A DNA stretch of 64,000 bases from Sphingobium baderi (GCF_001456115.1 NZ_CP013264.1:2436501-2500500), one strand, 5' to 3'; shown: positions 1 to 8,356, counted from the first letter of the stretch. Made by a program: numbers and translations. The notes: generated by a model from the letters alone, not told the origin.

Positions 1-404
1 GGCGGTCGCGTGGACGCCATGCCGAGGCTCGGCACGCCGACCTTGGAGCACAGGTCGAGCACCTGCATGATGCGATCATACTGAACGGCGCGGTCGCCGC
101 GCAGGATGACCGCCAGGTCGGGCGTGTTGGCGATCGACGTGCGCAGCTGGCTTTCCAGCTCGCTCATCGACACCGGGATGGCATCGATCGACACCGTGCC
201 GTCATTGCTGACCGCGATCACCCGCGACTTTTGCGCTTCGAGCGCCTGGGCCGAGGAGGCGGACGGCAGGTCCACCTTGATCCCCTGCACGGCGGCGGTG
301 GTCATCAGGATGAAGATGATCAGTAGCACCAGCACCACGTCGACGAACGGAGTGATGTTGATCTCGTTATAGGGCTTCTTCCTGCCCCCGACTTGCATGG
401 CCAT
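1..404 (-). CDS. exbD: ExbD/TolR biopolymer transporter, C-terminus cut by window edge
   Basis: Partner of an ExbB-type channel. ExbB/ExbD couple the proton gradient to a TonB-like protein at the inner membrane. The reading frame opens at the ATG at 404, preceded by a strong ribosome site (AGGAAGGAGG on the minus strand). It starts MAMQVGGRKKPYNEINITPF, a typical ExbD opening. The single membrane segment begins about residue 21 and carries the conserved proton-path Asp at about residue 22 (PFVDVVLVLLIIF). A periplasmic domain follows and runs off the left edge at about residue 134, near the usual family length. It lies 27 nt after the ExbB-like gene and is the third gene of the TpsB-ExbB-ExbD operon. 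Confidence 0.93.
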   Translation of the reverse strand, partial: MAMQVGGRKKPYNEINITPFVDVVLVLLIIFILMTTAAVQGIKVDLPSASSAQALEAQKSRVIAVSNDGTVSIDAIPVSMSELESQLRTSIANTPDLAVILRGDRAVQYDRIMQVLDLCSKVGVPSLGMASTRP

Positions 405-431
405 GGCGTGAGCCTCCTTCCTGTCCGGGGC

Positions 432-2171
432 TCAGGCCGCCTGGGCCGCGGCGGGAACGTCCTGCCACGTCTCGGCGATGCGCTTTTCCAGCTCGTCCAC
501 GAAGATGTCGTGATCGGCCTGGATCTCTTCGATGCGGGAAAGCAGATAGTTGTAGCCGAACAGCGCCGGGATCGCGACGGCAAGGCCGGCAACGGTGGCG
601 AGCAGCGCGGCGGCAATACCCGGCGCAATCGCGTTGATATTGACCTCACCGACAGCAGCCACGGCCGCGAAGGTGATCATGACGCCGAGCACCGTGCCGA
701 GCAGGCCGATGAAGGGGCCGCCGGAGATGGCGATGGTCAGGAGCACGAGCCGCGCGTTCAGCTTCTGGCCCTCACGCACCCGGCCGGCATCGAGCGCCGA
801 GCGGATCGCGGCGATCGACTGGCCGCGCAGCGCGAAGCGGCTGCCCGTCGCCTTGCCTTCGTTCAGGCGCTCCGTCAGTTCGCGCCGGCCGATATTGTAG
901 AGCCGGCCCAGCGTCGAATCCGCCGCCGTCGCGCCCGGATCGAAAGCGGGCAGCCCGTCATGGTCGCCGGAACGCCGCGAGATCTGGCGATAGGCGTCGA
1001 GAAAGGCCTCGTTCGCCTGCCGCACCCGGCCGATCAGCAATCCCTTGCTGATCATGATCGCAATAGATAGCGCGAGCATCAGCCCGCAAATGAGGATGAC
1101 GACCCAGGCGTCGAAGGTCAGCGCCGAGAACAATATGCCCATATAGCCGTGACCGCCGCCGGTCTCGACCTGCTGCGCGGTGTCGGTGGTGATAAGGCGC
1201 GCATTCTGGCCTTCCGATGCGGCCGCCAACTGGAATGCGGACTGCGGCAGCGCCGCGCCCGCAACACGCAGTTCGTCGATCTCGCCGGCAAAGCCCTGGC
1301 CGAGAAGCGGCGCAGCGGTCGCAGGGGCAAGCGCGCCTGCGACTTCGCCGGCAGGCTGGCCGTTGATGAAGAGCAGGCTCTTGCCGCCGTCATTGACCAG
1401 CGCGACATTGGCCCAGCTATCCGCCGCCAGCGCCGCGCCGTTGCTGCGCGTGCCGTTCGCGTCGATGAAGAGCTGGCCGCCTTCGTTCACGAGGCTGATG
1501 CTGCCCGGCAGGTCGAAGATGGCGCCATCGCCACCCGGCTTGACCCAGAAGCTCAAGGACAGCGGGCCGCCGGAAAAAGCGGACGCGGGCAGCGTGACCG
1601 GGGTGGTGCCGTCCAGGACGAGACTCGATCCGATCAGGCCGCCCGCGTTCCGCGCCTCGCCGCCGCTGGCATTGTTGCCGTTGGCGGTTGCGTCCCGAGG
1701 GCTTCCTTGTTCGTTGAAATGATAAACCAGCCGGTAATCCGGCCCGAAGGTGCCCGCGACGTCCTGGCCAGCGCTTGCCGCTTCATTGCCGTAATAGGCA
1801 TAGATGGCGCTCGCCTGGCCCGGCTGAAGACCCTGCACGTCGACCCAGACCAGCGCCTGTTCTTCGGCCGGGCTCCACTTCTCGACATGGAACTTGAGCG
1901 GCGTGCGATCGTCGCCCGCGACAAAGCGCAGGTCGGAGCCGTCGGCCTTCACATCCTTGAAGCTGAAATTGCCGCTGTGCAGGCGGATGAGCACCGGCGC
2001 ACGCGCGACCTCGCCAGTGACGCCGGCGGCGTCGACATTGAGGTTGATCTTCGTGCGGTAGCTGAAATCGCTCTCCCACCAGGCATGAGCCGGTGCGGAA
2101 AAGGCGGTAAGGGCGGCAAGCGCGACGGCGCCCGCCACCGCGCCCTTACGGGCACGCTGGATGATCGACAT
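432..2171 (-). CDS. DUF2341 and LamG-like periplasmic region fused to MotA/TolQ/ExbB channel
   Basis: A 579-residue two-part protein. Residues 1-30 form a signal peptide ending APAHA. A DUF2341-type region (about 30-130) and a LamG/concanavalin-like region (about 150-310, with FNEQGSPRDATANG and LSFWVKPGG) follow and should face the periplasm. A membrane segment lies near 350-372. The ExbB/TolQ core is at about 475-545 with two further membrane segments (GGPFIGLLGTVLGVM and GIAAALLATVAGLAVAIPAL). Ordinary ExbB is about 240 residues, so the extracytoplasmic half is an addition. The start overlaps the TpsB stop by one base (TAATG), and exbD follows, so the three are probably translated together. 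Channel role is known for the family. That the LamG part binds a secreted protein or glycan is inference. Confidence 0.88.
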   Translation of the reverse strand: MSIIQRARKGAVAGAVALAALTAFSAPAHAWWESDFSYRTKINLNVDAAGVTGEVARAPVLIRLHSGNFSFKDVKADGSDLRFVAGDDRTPLKFHVEKWSPAEEQALVWVDVQGLQPGQASAIYAYYGNEAASAGQDVAGTFGPDYRLVYHFNEQGSPRDATANGNNASGGEARNAGGLIGSSLVLDGTTPVTLPASAFSGGPLSLSFWVKPGGDGAIFDLPGSISLVNEGGQLFIDANGTRSNGAALAADSWANVALVNDGGKSLLFINGQPAGEVAGALAPATAAPLLGQGFAGEIDELRVAGAALPQSAFQLAAASEGQNARLITTDTAQQVETGGGHGYMGILFSALTFDAWVVILICGLMLALSIAIMISKGLLIGRVRQANEAFLDAYRQISRRSGDHDGLPAFDPGATAADSTLGRLYNIGRRELTERLNEGKATGSRFALRGQSIAAIRSALDAGRVREGQKLNARLVLLTIAISGGPFIGLLGTVLGVMITFAAVAAVGEVNINAIAPGIAAALLATVAGLAVAIPALFGYNYLLSRIEEIQADHDIFVDELEKRIAETWQDVPAAAQAA

Positions 2172-3880
2172 TAAAATTCCCCCATGATGCGGAAGCGGAC
2201 GAAGATGTCGCCGGATTCGGTTTCCGGCCCGGATGTCAGCGGAACGCCCACGTCGAGCGCGCCGGTGAGATGATTGAAGAGTTTGACGCGGCCACCGATG
2301 CCGGTGCTGACCAGATGCTGGTCGCGCGTTGCGCGCTGGCTGGGCAGCGGCAGGTGGATGCCCGAATAGCCGCTGTCGAGAAATGCGTGGAAGCGCAGTT
2401 CGTTGACGAGATCGGCGCTCAGCAGGCTCGCGAGGTCGGGCGTGCGCAGTTCCGTCTGGAGCGCAAACCCATAGTCGCCGATGGCCTCGGACTCATAATA
2501 GCCGCGCACCGAGGACATGCCGCCCAGGCTGAATCCTTCGTTCGAGATCAGCGGATCGGGCGACCACTGGCTGGTCAGCCGTGCATTGAGCTGGATGTCG
2601 CTGGCGGCGGTCTGGGTCGTTTCGGCGTCGAGCTTCAGCGCAATGAAGCTCTGGCGCGCCATGTAGCGCTTGGCGTCGAACCGCTCCCAGTTGTCGCCAA
2701 GACCACGGATACCGAAGGTGCCCGAGAAGGTAATGCTGCTGGTCGAGCGCTCGCCCATCCAGTCACCGCGCCATGACGCGATCAGCGGTGCATATTTGAT
2801 CGGCGCCGAGGCCCGGTCGGAGCCGAGCAGCACGTCTTCTGAGAAATCCTTCCAGTCGATCCCCAGCGTCAGGCTGTGATAAAAGCCCTCGCTCGACCCC
2901 AGCGACTGGATCAGTCGCCCGCCGAACAGATAGCCCTTGCCGACCACGCTGGTGCCGCCGACCACCGCGATGTCGCTATCGGAATGGACGCCATAGAGCA
3001 GAAGCTGCGTGCCCTGGCCGAGCCGCATCAGATAATTGCCTGAAATTACCGTGCCGTCATCGGTGCGCTCGGGCGCGGTCTGGGCGGAGAGGCTTAAGGA
3101 GTCACCTCGACCCCACATATTGTCATAGCGGATCGTGGCCGAGGCGCGCAGGTCCGTGGTCGCCGACGAATGGAAATTGTTGAGTTCGGCGGAGGCGTGG
3201 AAAGGCGAGCTTTCCTCGACGTTCAGCACCACATCGAGCGTGCCCGGCGCTTCGCCGGCGCGCAGTTCGGGCGTCACCCGCCGCGTGGGATTGCTGTTGA
3301 GCGCCACGACATCGCGCTGAAAGTCCTGAAGATTGGGCGTCCGGCCCGGCGCGACCGAAGGCGCCAGCGCACGCACGGCATCCGCATTCTTCGTATCGCC
3401 TTGCACCAGCAACTGGCCGACCGCCTGCGGCTGCACTTCCAGTTGCAGCACGCCGCCATCCACCGACTGTTCGGGGATGAACACCGAGACGGCGACATAG
3501 CCCTGGTCCTCAAAGACCTTCTGCAGGGCAGCGCGGGCGCCCTCGACATCGGCCTCGCTCTTGCCCGGCCCCATGAACGGCAGGATTGCGCGCTCGACGT
3601 CATCCGGTTCAAGCAGTGTGTTGCCGCGCACCTGGAACGCCAGAATGTCGAAGCGTGCGCCGTCTGCCGACGTTGCGGGAGCGCTCGCATCCACGCCTGC
3701 GTCCTGCGCGAAGGCAGGCGAAGCGGCCAGCGCCATGAACAGTGCGAGCGCGGCATGGCTCGGCGCCTGTCGCCAGTGATTATTCTCGAACCTCAAAACC
3801 TTCACCCCCTGCCGGAAGCGCCGCCACGGCGCTGTGGCCGGACGGCGATCGGTCGCTGTCATCGCAAAGCTGGCGCACAC
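2171..3880 (-). CDS. ShlB/FhaC/HecB family two-partner secretion outer-membrane transporter (TpsB)
   Basis: A 569-residue outer-membrane protein. A hydrophobic signal (ALALFMALAASPAFA then QD) ends near residue 59. The first 25 residues before GVKVLRF may not be translated, since the GTG at about residue 26 is an alternative start. A POTRA domain follows (FDILAFQVRGNTLLEPDDVE). A long beta-barrel region carries the family loop signature VRGYYESEAIGDYG and ends in Phe, as expected for BAM-inserted barrels. TpsB proteins export a large TpsA adhesin or toxin. No TpsA is seen here, though the window edge lies just downstream of exbD. Coupling to an ExbB/ExbD pair is unusual for this family. Confidence 0.9.
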   Translation of the reverse strand: MCASFAMTATDRRPATAPWRRFRQGVKVLRFENNHWRQAPSHAALALFMALAASPAFAQDAGVDASAPATSADGARFDILAFQVRGNTLLEPDDVERAILPFMGPGKSEADVEGARAALQKVFEDQGYVAVSVFIPEQSVDGGVLQLEVQPQAVGQLLVQGDTKNADAVRALAPSVAPGRTPNLQDFQRDVVALNSNPTRRVTPELRAGEAPGTLDVVLNVEESSPFHASAELNNFHSSATTDLRASATIRYDNMWGRGDSLSLSAQTAPERTDDGTVISGNYLMRLGQGTQLLLYGVHSDSDIAVVGGTSVVGKGYLFGGRLIQSLGSSEGFYHSLTLGIDWKDFSEDVLLGSDRASAPIKYAPLIASWRGDWMGERSTSSITFSGTFGIRGLGDNWERFDAKRYMARQSFIALKLDAETTQTAASDIQLNARLTSQWSPDPLISNEGFSLGGMSSVRGYYESEAIGDYGFALQTELRTPDLASLLSADLVNELRFHAFLDSGYSGIHLPLPSQRATRDQHLVSTGIGGRVKLFNHLTGALDVGVPLTSGPETESGDIFVRFRIMGEF

Positions 3881-4115
3881 TTCGAGTCGTGCTGCGATGC
3901 AGCGCCAGTTGTCGATTGAGGTCTTAGGAAGGGTGCAGGCCTAATCTCAAGCTGAAATGCCTACGCCTATGCGTTTCGTCTCGATTAGGGCGGGTAGTGT
4001 GTAAGTTGTGTTACAAATAGAAATGACTTATGGATTTCTGTAAGATACGATTCGAGTCATATGTAAGCGAGTTATGCTAACAGATACTTTATTATTATTT
4101 ACAAGCAGCACAAAT
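3881..4115. promoter_or_regulatory. AT-rich intergenic region upstream of the tpsB operon
   Basis: No gene is visible between the TpsB start and the hairpin behind the AraC gene. The stretch from about 3990 to 4115 is markedly more AT-rich than its surroundings, so it is the likely site of the minus-strand promoter for tpsB-exbB-exbD. No clear -35/-10 pair could be fixed by eye. Confidence 0.45.
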
Positions 4116-4142
4116 AGCGCCCTGATGTTTAATCAGGACGCT
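4116..4142 (-). terminator. Hairpin downstream of the AraC gene
   Basis: Inverted repeat AGCGcCCTGAT / ATCAGGaCGCT with a 5-nt loop and one internal mismatch. It sits 37 nt beyond the AraC stop codon. The T-run after it on the minus strand is weak (CTATTTG), so this could be a terminator or an attenuating structure. Confidence 0.4.
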
Positions 4143-4178
4143 CAGGGTATCTCGGTTCCTCCCCAGCGGGAGGAGCTG

Positions 4179-5159
4179 CTAGCCGCGCGTTGCGCGAAAA
4201 GTCCGTGTGCGGGTCTGAGTCGGCGTTTCCCCAAATCGGCGTTGATAGGCCCGGCTCATTCCGACCGGCGTTCCGAAACCCACGGCCAGCGCGATCTCGC
4301 TGATCGAGCGGCTCTCATTCACGCTTTCGAGGCGCAAACGCACCCAGTCGACGCGAATGTCCTGAATGAGCTGAATGACGGTGAGGCCAAGGCAGGTCCG
4401 GAAGTTCCGGCGCAGTGTCCCAGCGGTGACGCCTGCGATCTGCCCCAGTGCGTGAATGGTCCAGGCCTGCTGCGGATGGGCGCGGATATGCTCAACCGCC
4501 CGCTGCACCGATCGCGCGACCGGAAACAGAGTTTCGGCCTCCGGGTCCGCCTGAAGCGTTGCGACCAGCCCTTCAAGCGTGCGCTTCTCAAGCAGCACGT
4601 CGTCGAAACTGGCGCGGGGTCCGGGGCCGGGTATGATCGCGCACGGCAGTTTGACGCCCAATTGTTCAATCGACCAGCGAAACAGATGATCGGCGGCGGC
4701 GAGCCGCCGAGGTTCGCCCGATGCGCGCGAAGCCTGCACCTGGATGTCCGCGCGAGGAATATGCAGGAAGAGCGCGCTCGACCCGGCATCCCAGGCCATC
4801 GACTTGCGCTCGCCCGCGGCGAGCAGCAAGGCGGACCCCGGTCCGAGAGGCTGGCGGCTTACGCTCTCCACTTCGACGAAGCCGCTCAGTGGCATCACAA
4901 TGTGGACCATCGTATCGGTGGAGGCGAACGTCACGCTGCGTTGGCGGGGAAAAGCACGATAGTCGAATTCCAGCGATCCCAACTTGAATCGCTGGCGCTG
5001 GATGGCCGGGCGCACGGGATGCCGCGCGGGCAAGGTCTGCTGCCGCGCCTTCGGAGTGCGCGCGCAAACCGGGACATTCGTCCTGTTTTCCGCATCCTGC
5101 GCGTCTCGTCTTGTGGCCAAAATCGTGTTCATGGTCATGGTCCTCGACTGGAAGACCAA
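4179..5159 (-). CDS. AraC family transcriptional regulator
   Basis: A 326-residue regulator. The N-terminal half (about 55-200) resembles the cupin-like AraC-binding domain (IVMPLSGFVEVES). The C-terminal 100 residues form the double helix-turn-helix (WTIHALGQIAGVTAGTLRR and SISEIALAVGFGTPVGMSRA), ending with the family pattern YQRRFGETPTQTR. It lies between the tpsB operon, which runs away from it on the same strand, and the divergent tonB-fecIR operon. Control of one or both is plausible but not shown. Two close ATGs occur at the start, so the N-terminus may be seven residues shorter. The ligand cannot be told from sequence. Confidence 0.9.
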   Translation of the reverse strand: MVFQSRTMTMNTILATRRDAQDAENRTNVPVCARTPKARQQTLPARHPVRPAIQRQRFKLGSLEFDYRAFPRQRSVTFASTDTMVHIVMPLSGFVEVESVSRQPLGPGSALLLAAGERKSMAWDAGSSALFLHIPRADIQVQASRASGEPRRLAAADHLFRWSIEQLGVKLPCAIIPGPGPRASFDDVLLEKRTLEGLVATLQADPEAETLFPVARSVQRAVEHIRAHPQQAWTIHALGQIAGVTAGTLRRNFRTCLGLTVIQLIQDIRVDWVRLRLESVNESRSISEIALAVGFGTPVGMSRAYQRRFGETPTQTRTRTFRATRG

Positions 5160-5325
5160 TCTCGCGAAATCGAACGAAAGACTTTTTCGCCCGATGACAT
5201 TTTTTTATCCGCGGCTCACTGCGACCCGCGCATCGGCTCGGTGTGCTGATCGACTTGTCACATAGACGCGATAAGTGCGCCCTAAGGGTCGATAATTTGA
5301 ATGACGGAAAGGTGACAAAATCGCG
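5160..5325. promoter_or_regulatory. Divergent promoter region between araC and tonB
   Basis: This 166-bp gap separates two divergently transcribed genes and contains no ORF of its own. It must carry the promoters of the AraC gene and of the tonB-STN-sigma-fecR operon. Individual boxes could not be assigned with confidence. Confidence 0.5.
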
Positions 5326-5982
5326 ATGAGTCGAGAACTCTCGACACGGCTGATGAGCGGTTTTCTCTCGCTTTCCCTGCACGCCGCGGCGGGTCTTGCC
5401 CTGTTGTGGGCGTGGGACGAGGGATTGTCGGTGCGCGACCAGGCTGGCGGCGACAAAGGATCAGTTCTCGTGGTCGAACTGATCCCGCTCGAACCCAATG
5501 ACGGAATTGCGCGAGAAGACCGCGCACAACAGGGGGATGAACCCGCGGCCATGCCGGAGGAGCGGCCACCACTTGCACCGGCCGGGACCGGCAATGAGGA
5601 GCCAATGCCACGCGCCGCCGGCCCCGACTCAAATGCGGTCCAAGCCAGCGCCGCTGCACAGGGCGATGCCCAAGACCTTGCCGATCTGCCCAACGCCGAT
5701 GTTGTCGCCTACCGCCGCCGCCTCGAGGCGCATCTGGCGCGCTACCGTATCTATCCGGCGCGTGCACAAGATGCCGGGCGAGAGGGCGTCGTTATGCTGC
5801 ATTTTGTGATGTCGAAGGACGGCAGGGTGATCCAGGCCTGGGTCAGCGAGAGTTCCGGTGAGTCCGATATCGACCGGGAAGCCGTCGCCGCCGTCATGCG
5901 CGCGCAGCCGCTCCCCGCCTTTCCCCAGGGCTGGCCCGGCCAACTGAGCGTCATCCTTCCCGTGACCTTCAGGCTCGGATGA
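5326..5982 (+). CDS. tonB: TonB-family energy transducer
   Basis: A 218-residue protein. The N-terminal membrane anchor (about 9-30, LMSGFLSLSLHAAAGLALLW) is followed by an acidic, Pro/Ala-rich spacer (about 45-125). The C-terminal TonB domain (about 126-218) has the YRIYPARAQDAGREGVVML pattern and ends VTFRLG. TonB spans the periplasm and passes energy from ExbB/ExbD to outer-membrane partners. The spacer is short and lacks the long Pro-Lys/Pro-Glu runs of E. coli TonB. The stop overlaps the next start by 4 nt (ATGA), so translation is coupled to the STN gene. The nearby ExbB/ExbD pair is the likely energy source. Confidence 0.9.
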   Translation: MSRELSTRLMSGFLSLSLHAAAGLALLWAWDEGLSVRDQAGGDKGSVLVVELIPLEPNDGIAREDRAQQGDEPAAMPEERPPLAPAGTGNEEPMPRAAGPDSNAVQASAAAQGDAQDLADLPNADVVAYRRRLEAHLARYRIYPARAQDAGREGVVMLHFVMSKDGRVIQAWVSESSGESDIDREAVAAVMRAQPLPAFPQGWPGQLSVILPVTFRLG

Positions 5983-6767
5983 GGACGATTGCGCGATACG
6001 GGTTCATGTCAGTGCGAAGCTTGCGGCTTCCGGCCTTGCTGGCCGGGACGCTCTGCGCGCTTTGGCTCGTCTTCGCGCAATCCGCGTTCGCCCAGGCCGC
6101 AAACGCCATGGATGAGCGCCGCTATGATATCCCGGCGCAGCCGGTCGCGCAGGCGCTCGCGGAGTTTGCGACCGTGAGCGGCGTCAGCATCCTCTATCGC
6201 CAGAGTCTTGCCGGCGACCGCCATTCGACCCCGCTCGAAGGCATCTATGCCGCCCCCGCCGGCCTGCGCCACTTGCTGCAAGGAACCGGGCTGTCCGCCC
6301 GCTTTACCGGCCCCAATTCCGCGGTCATCTTCGTTGAAGGCCAGCAGCCGCCGCCCATTGCTCCTGTCCCTGGGACGGCCGCAGGTCTGACTGCGCTTCG
6401 TCTCGATATGGCGGAAGTGCGGGCGCCGCGTACCATCGGTGGAACGGATACAGGCGCCTTCAGCCGCTACGCACGGCGCGTCCAGGCTGAAATTTTCGAG
6501 CGTCTGAAGCGCGATGGCGCCTATGAAGGACGGAGTTTCAACATCGAGATCGCGGTGCGCGTCGATTCCGCAGGCAGGATCGATGATGTCGCCTTTCTGC
6601 GCGGCAGCGCGGAACCCGATTGGGACACGCGCGTGCGAGACATATTGGTCGGGGCGCATCTAAGCAGCCCGCCACCCGCCGGGTTCAACCGTTCCATGCG
6701 TTTCGAAGTCGAGACCGATCGGCACGCCAGCCGCAATGCGCCACGCCGAGGGAGATCACGGCCATGA
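5979..6767 (+). CDS. STN-domain protein with TonB-like C-terminus
   Basis: A 262-residue periplasmic protein. A signal peptide or anchor ends near residue 38 (FAQSAFAQ). An STN domain (about 48-105; YDIPAQPVAQALAEFATVSG, then HLLQGTGL) is the module that TonB-dependent transducers use to contact FecR. Instead of a plug and barrel, the protein continues with a short linker and a TonB-CTD-like region (about 155-245; FSRYARRVQAEIFERLKRDG, VRVDSAGRIDDVAFLRGS), then a basic tail. It overlaps tonB and the sigma gene by ATGA junctions. Together with FecI/FecR it could act as a signalling input without a receptor. That role is inference. Confidence 0.82.
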   Translation: MRTIARYGFMSVRSLRLPALLAGTLCALWLVFAQSAFAQAANAMDERRYDIPAQPVAQALAEFATVSGVSILYRQSLAGDRHSTPLEGIYAAPAGLRHLLQGTGLSARFTGPNSAVIFVEGQQPPPIAPVPGTAAGLTALRLDMAEVRAPRTIGGTDTGAFSRYARRVQAEIFERLKRDGAYEGRSFNIEIAVRVDSAGRIDDVAFLRGSAEPDWDTRVRDILVGAHLSSPPPAGFNRSMRFEVETDRHASRNAPRRGRSRP

Positions 6768-7306
6768 GCGCGACGCGGTCCAGCCTGAAAACCTCGCTTG
6801 CGACGCACTATACGCAGCTTCGCGACCGCCTCGCGTCCCGACTCGGTTCGCAGGATCTGGCCGGCGAAGCGCTGCACGAGACCTGGATCAAGCTCAGCGA
6901 GTTGAACGATGACGCTCCGGTCTCCGACCCGGACGCCTATATCTATCGCGCCGCGATCAACATGGCGGTGACTATGGCGGCCCGGCACCGCCGGGTTCTC
7001 GGCAGCCAGGATATCGAAGACATATTGAAGATCGCCGACGATGCGCCGGGCCCCGAGCGGATCGCCATCGCGCGGAGCGAGCTCGCCCATGTCTGGAAGG
7101 TGCTGGGCGATCTGACACCCCGCCAGCGCCATGTGTTCATCGAGAGCTTCACCGGCACGATGAGCCATGACGAGCTGGCAAACCATTATGGCGTCAGCGT
7201 CAGGCTGATCCAGATGGACCTACGCAGCGCAATTTTGCACTGCGCGCGACGCACAAGGCGAAAAAATCCTTTCGCTCAGCGGGCCTCTCGCGTGTCTACC
7301 CGATAA
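6764..7306 (+). CDS. FecI-like ECF RNA polymerase sigma factor
   Basis: A 180-residue sigma factor. The start at 6764 overlaps the previous stop (ATGA) and has a GGGAGA ribosome site. Region 2 is at about 15-75 (LAGEALHETWIKL, DAYIYRAAINMAV) and region 4 at about 115-170 (LTPRQRHVFIESFTGTMSHDELANHYGVSVRLIQMD). Sizes and order fit iron-starvation-type ECF factors. It sits directly before FecR, its expected membrane anti-sigma partner, and behind the STN gene, so the operon encodes a cell-surface-signalling circuit. The target promoters are unknown, with the tpsB operon the obvious candidate. Confidence 0.9.
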   Translation: MSATRSSLKTSLATHYTQLRDRLASRLGSQDLAGEALHETWIKLSELNDDAPVSDPDAYIYRAAINMAVTMAARHRRVLGSQDIEDILKIADDAPGPERIAIARSELAHVWKVLGDLTPRQRHVFIESFTGTMSHDELANHYGVSVRLIQMDLRSAILHCARRTRRKNPFAQRASRVSTR

Positions 7307-7374
7307 GGAGGATTGGAAGTTTGAGGATGTCAGCCGCGCGCGAGCCGCGCCAACAGGCCAGAAAATGCGGATGA
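7305..7374 (+). promoter_or_regulatory. Ribosome site and possible 17-codon leader ORF before fecR
   Basis: A strong Shine-Dalgarno AAGGAGG lies at 7305-7311, well placed for a TTG at 7321. That frame is out of phase with fecR and encodes about 17 residues ending at the TGA 7372-7374. The TGA overlaps the third-codon ATG of fecR (7371) in an ATGA junction. fecR may therefore be translated by coupling from this leader. Seen in sequence, function inferred. Confidence 0.4.
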
Positions 7375-8321
7375 CGGATCGCGAGATCCAGGATGATGAC
7401 GCCGACGAGCTGCTCGTCGAGGCGGCGGATTGGCTTGTGTGCCTGACGTCAGGCACGGCAACGCAAGAGGATGCCGCCCGGCTCGAGGCCTGGCGCGCGA
7501 CCAGTCCGGCTCATGAAGCGGCCTTCCGCGAGATCGCAGGGGTCCACCGATACGCGGCGGTGGCGAAACAGCACAAGAAGCCGGCGATGGTCAGCCGGCG
7601 GGCGGTGCTGGCGGGCGGAACCACCGCGGCGCTCGGCGCAATGATGTTCGGCATCGCCCGGCCGCCCTTGGGGTTATGGCCATCCTTCGCGGAACTCACC
7701 GCCGACCATCGCACAGCAGTCGGCGAGCGCTACGCCTTCGCCCCGATACAGGGCGTTAACGTCGAGATGAACTCGCGCACGGCCCTGTCGCTGATCGACA
7801 GCGTTGCAAAGGGTGCTCATGGCGTCAGCCTCGTGACCGGCGAGGCTTATGTGACGGCTGCCCAACTCGGAGAGCCATTTCGCGTCAAGGCGGGGAGCCT
7901 TGTCGTCGCCACTCGCGCAGCCGAGTTCAATGTCCAAAGCCTTGAAGGCGGCGTGCGCGTCGCCTGCGTGTCGGGCCAGGTGGAATGCAGCGGCACCGGT
8001 CGCCCGATCACGCTTCGCGCCAACGAACAGATATTTGTCACGGTTGACGGCGCGATCCAGCGTAGCGCGATCGATGGCGGCAAGGCGACAGCCTGGCGGC
8101 GCGGCCTGCTGATCTTCGAGGGCACGCCCCTCGGCAATGTGGTCGATCAGATCAATCTTTACCGCTCTGGCCGGATCGTTCTCGCCAATGCATCACTCCG
8201 CACCTTGCCGGTCAATGCTGTCTTTCACACCGACCGGATCGAGGAAGCCGTGCCGCAGATCGAGCTGCTTCTGGGCCTACGCGCCCGCGATCTGGCCGGC
8301 GGGGTAGTGGTGATGAGCTGA
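7365..8321 (+). CDS. FecR-family membrane anti-sigma factor/regulator
   Basis: A 318-residue protein. The N-terminal cytoplasmic FecR-N domain (about 10-60; AADWLVCLTSGTATQEDAAR, WRATSPAHEAAF) should bind the sigma factor. A twin-arginine-containing membrane segment follows at about 78-105 (SRRAVLAGGTTAALGAMMFG). The periplasmic FecR domain runs about 115-230 and the C-terminal secretin/STN-like domain about 245-318 (IFEGTPLGNVVDQINLY), which normally docks onto an STN domain. The start is uncertain: ATG 7365 and ATG 7371 are both possible, and the second overlaps a leader stop. Probably pairs with the ECF factor upstream. Confidence 0.9.
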   Translation: MRMTDREIQDDDADELLVEAADWLVCLTSGTATQEDAARLEAWRATSPAHEAAFREIAGVHRYAAVAKQHKKPAMVSRRAVLAGGTTAALGAMMFGIARPPLGLWPSFAELTADHRTAVGERYAFAPIQGVNVEMNSRTALSLIDSVAKGAHGVSLVTGEAYVTAAQLGEPFRVKAGSLVVATRAAEFNVQSLEGGVRVACVSGQVECSGTGRPITLRANEQIFVTVDGAIQRSAIDGGKATAWRRGLLIFEGTPLGNVVDQINLYRSGRIVLANASLRTLPVNAVFHTDRIEEAVPQIELLLGLRARDLAGGVVVMS

Positions 8322-8336
8322 CACGGTAAAATATTT

Positions 8337-8356
8337 CAGATTAATGACAAAATCTG
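8337..8356 (+). terminator. Weak AT-rich hairpin after fecR
   Basis: CAGATT / AATCTG inverted repeat with an 8-nt loop, 15 nt beyond the fecR stop, followed by TTTCGTTCGG. The stem is short and AT-rich, so terminator function is only possible. Confidence 0.3.

Noticed and set aside
4016..4023. AATAGAAA upstream of tpsB, like the traG/trb operator half-site
   Set aside because: Only 8 bp match, expected by chance once or twice in a window this size, and the flanking block is not shared.
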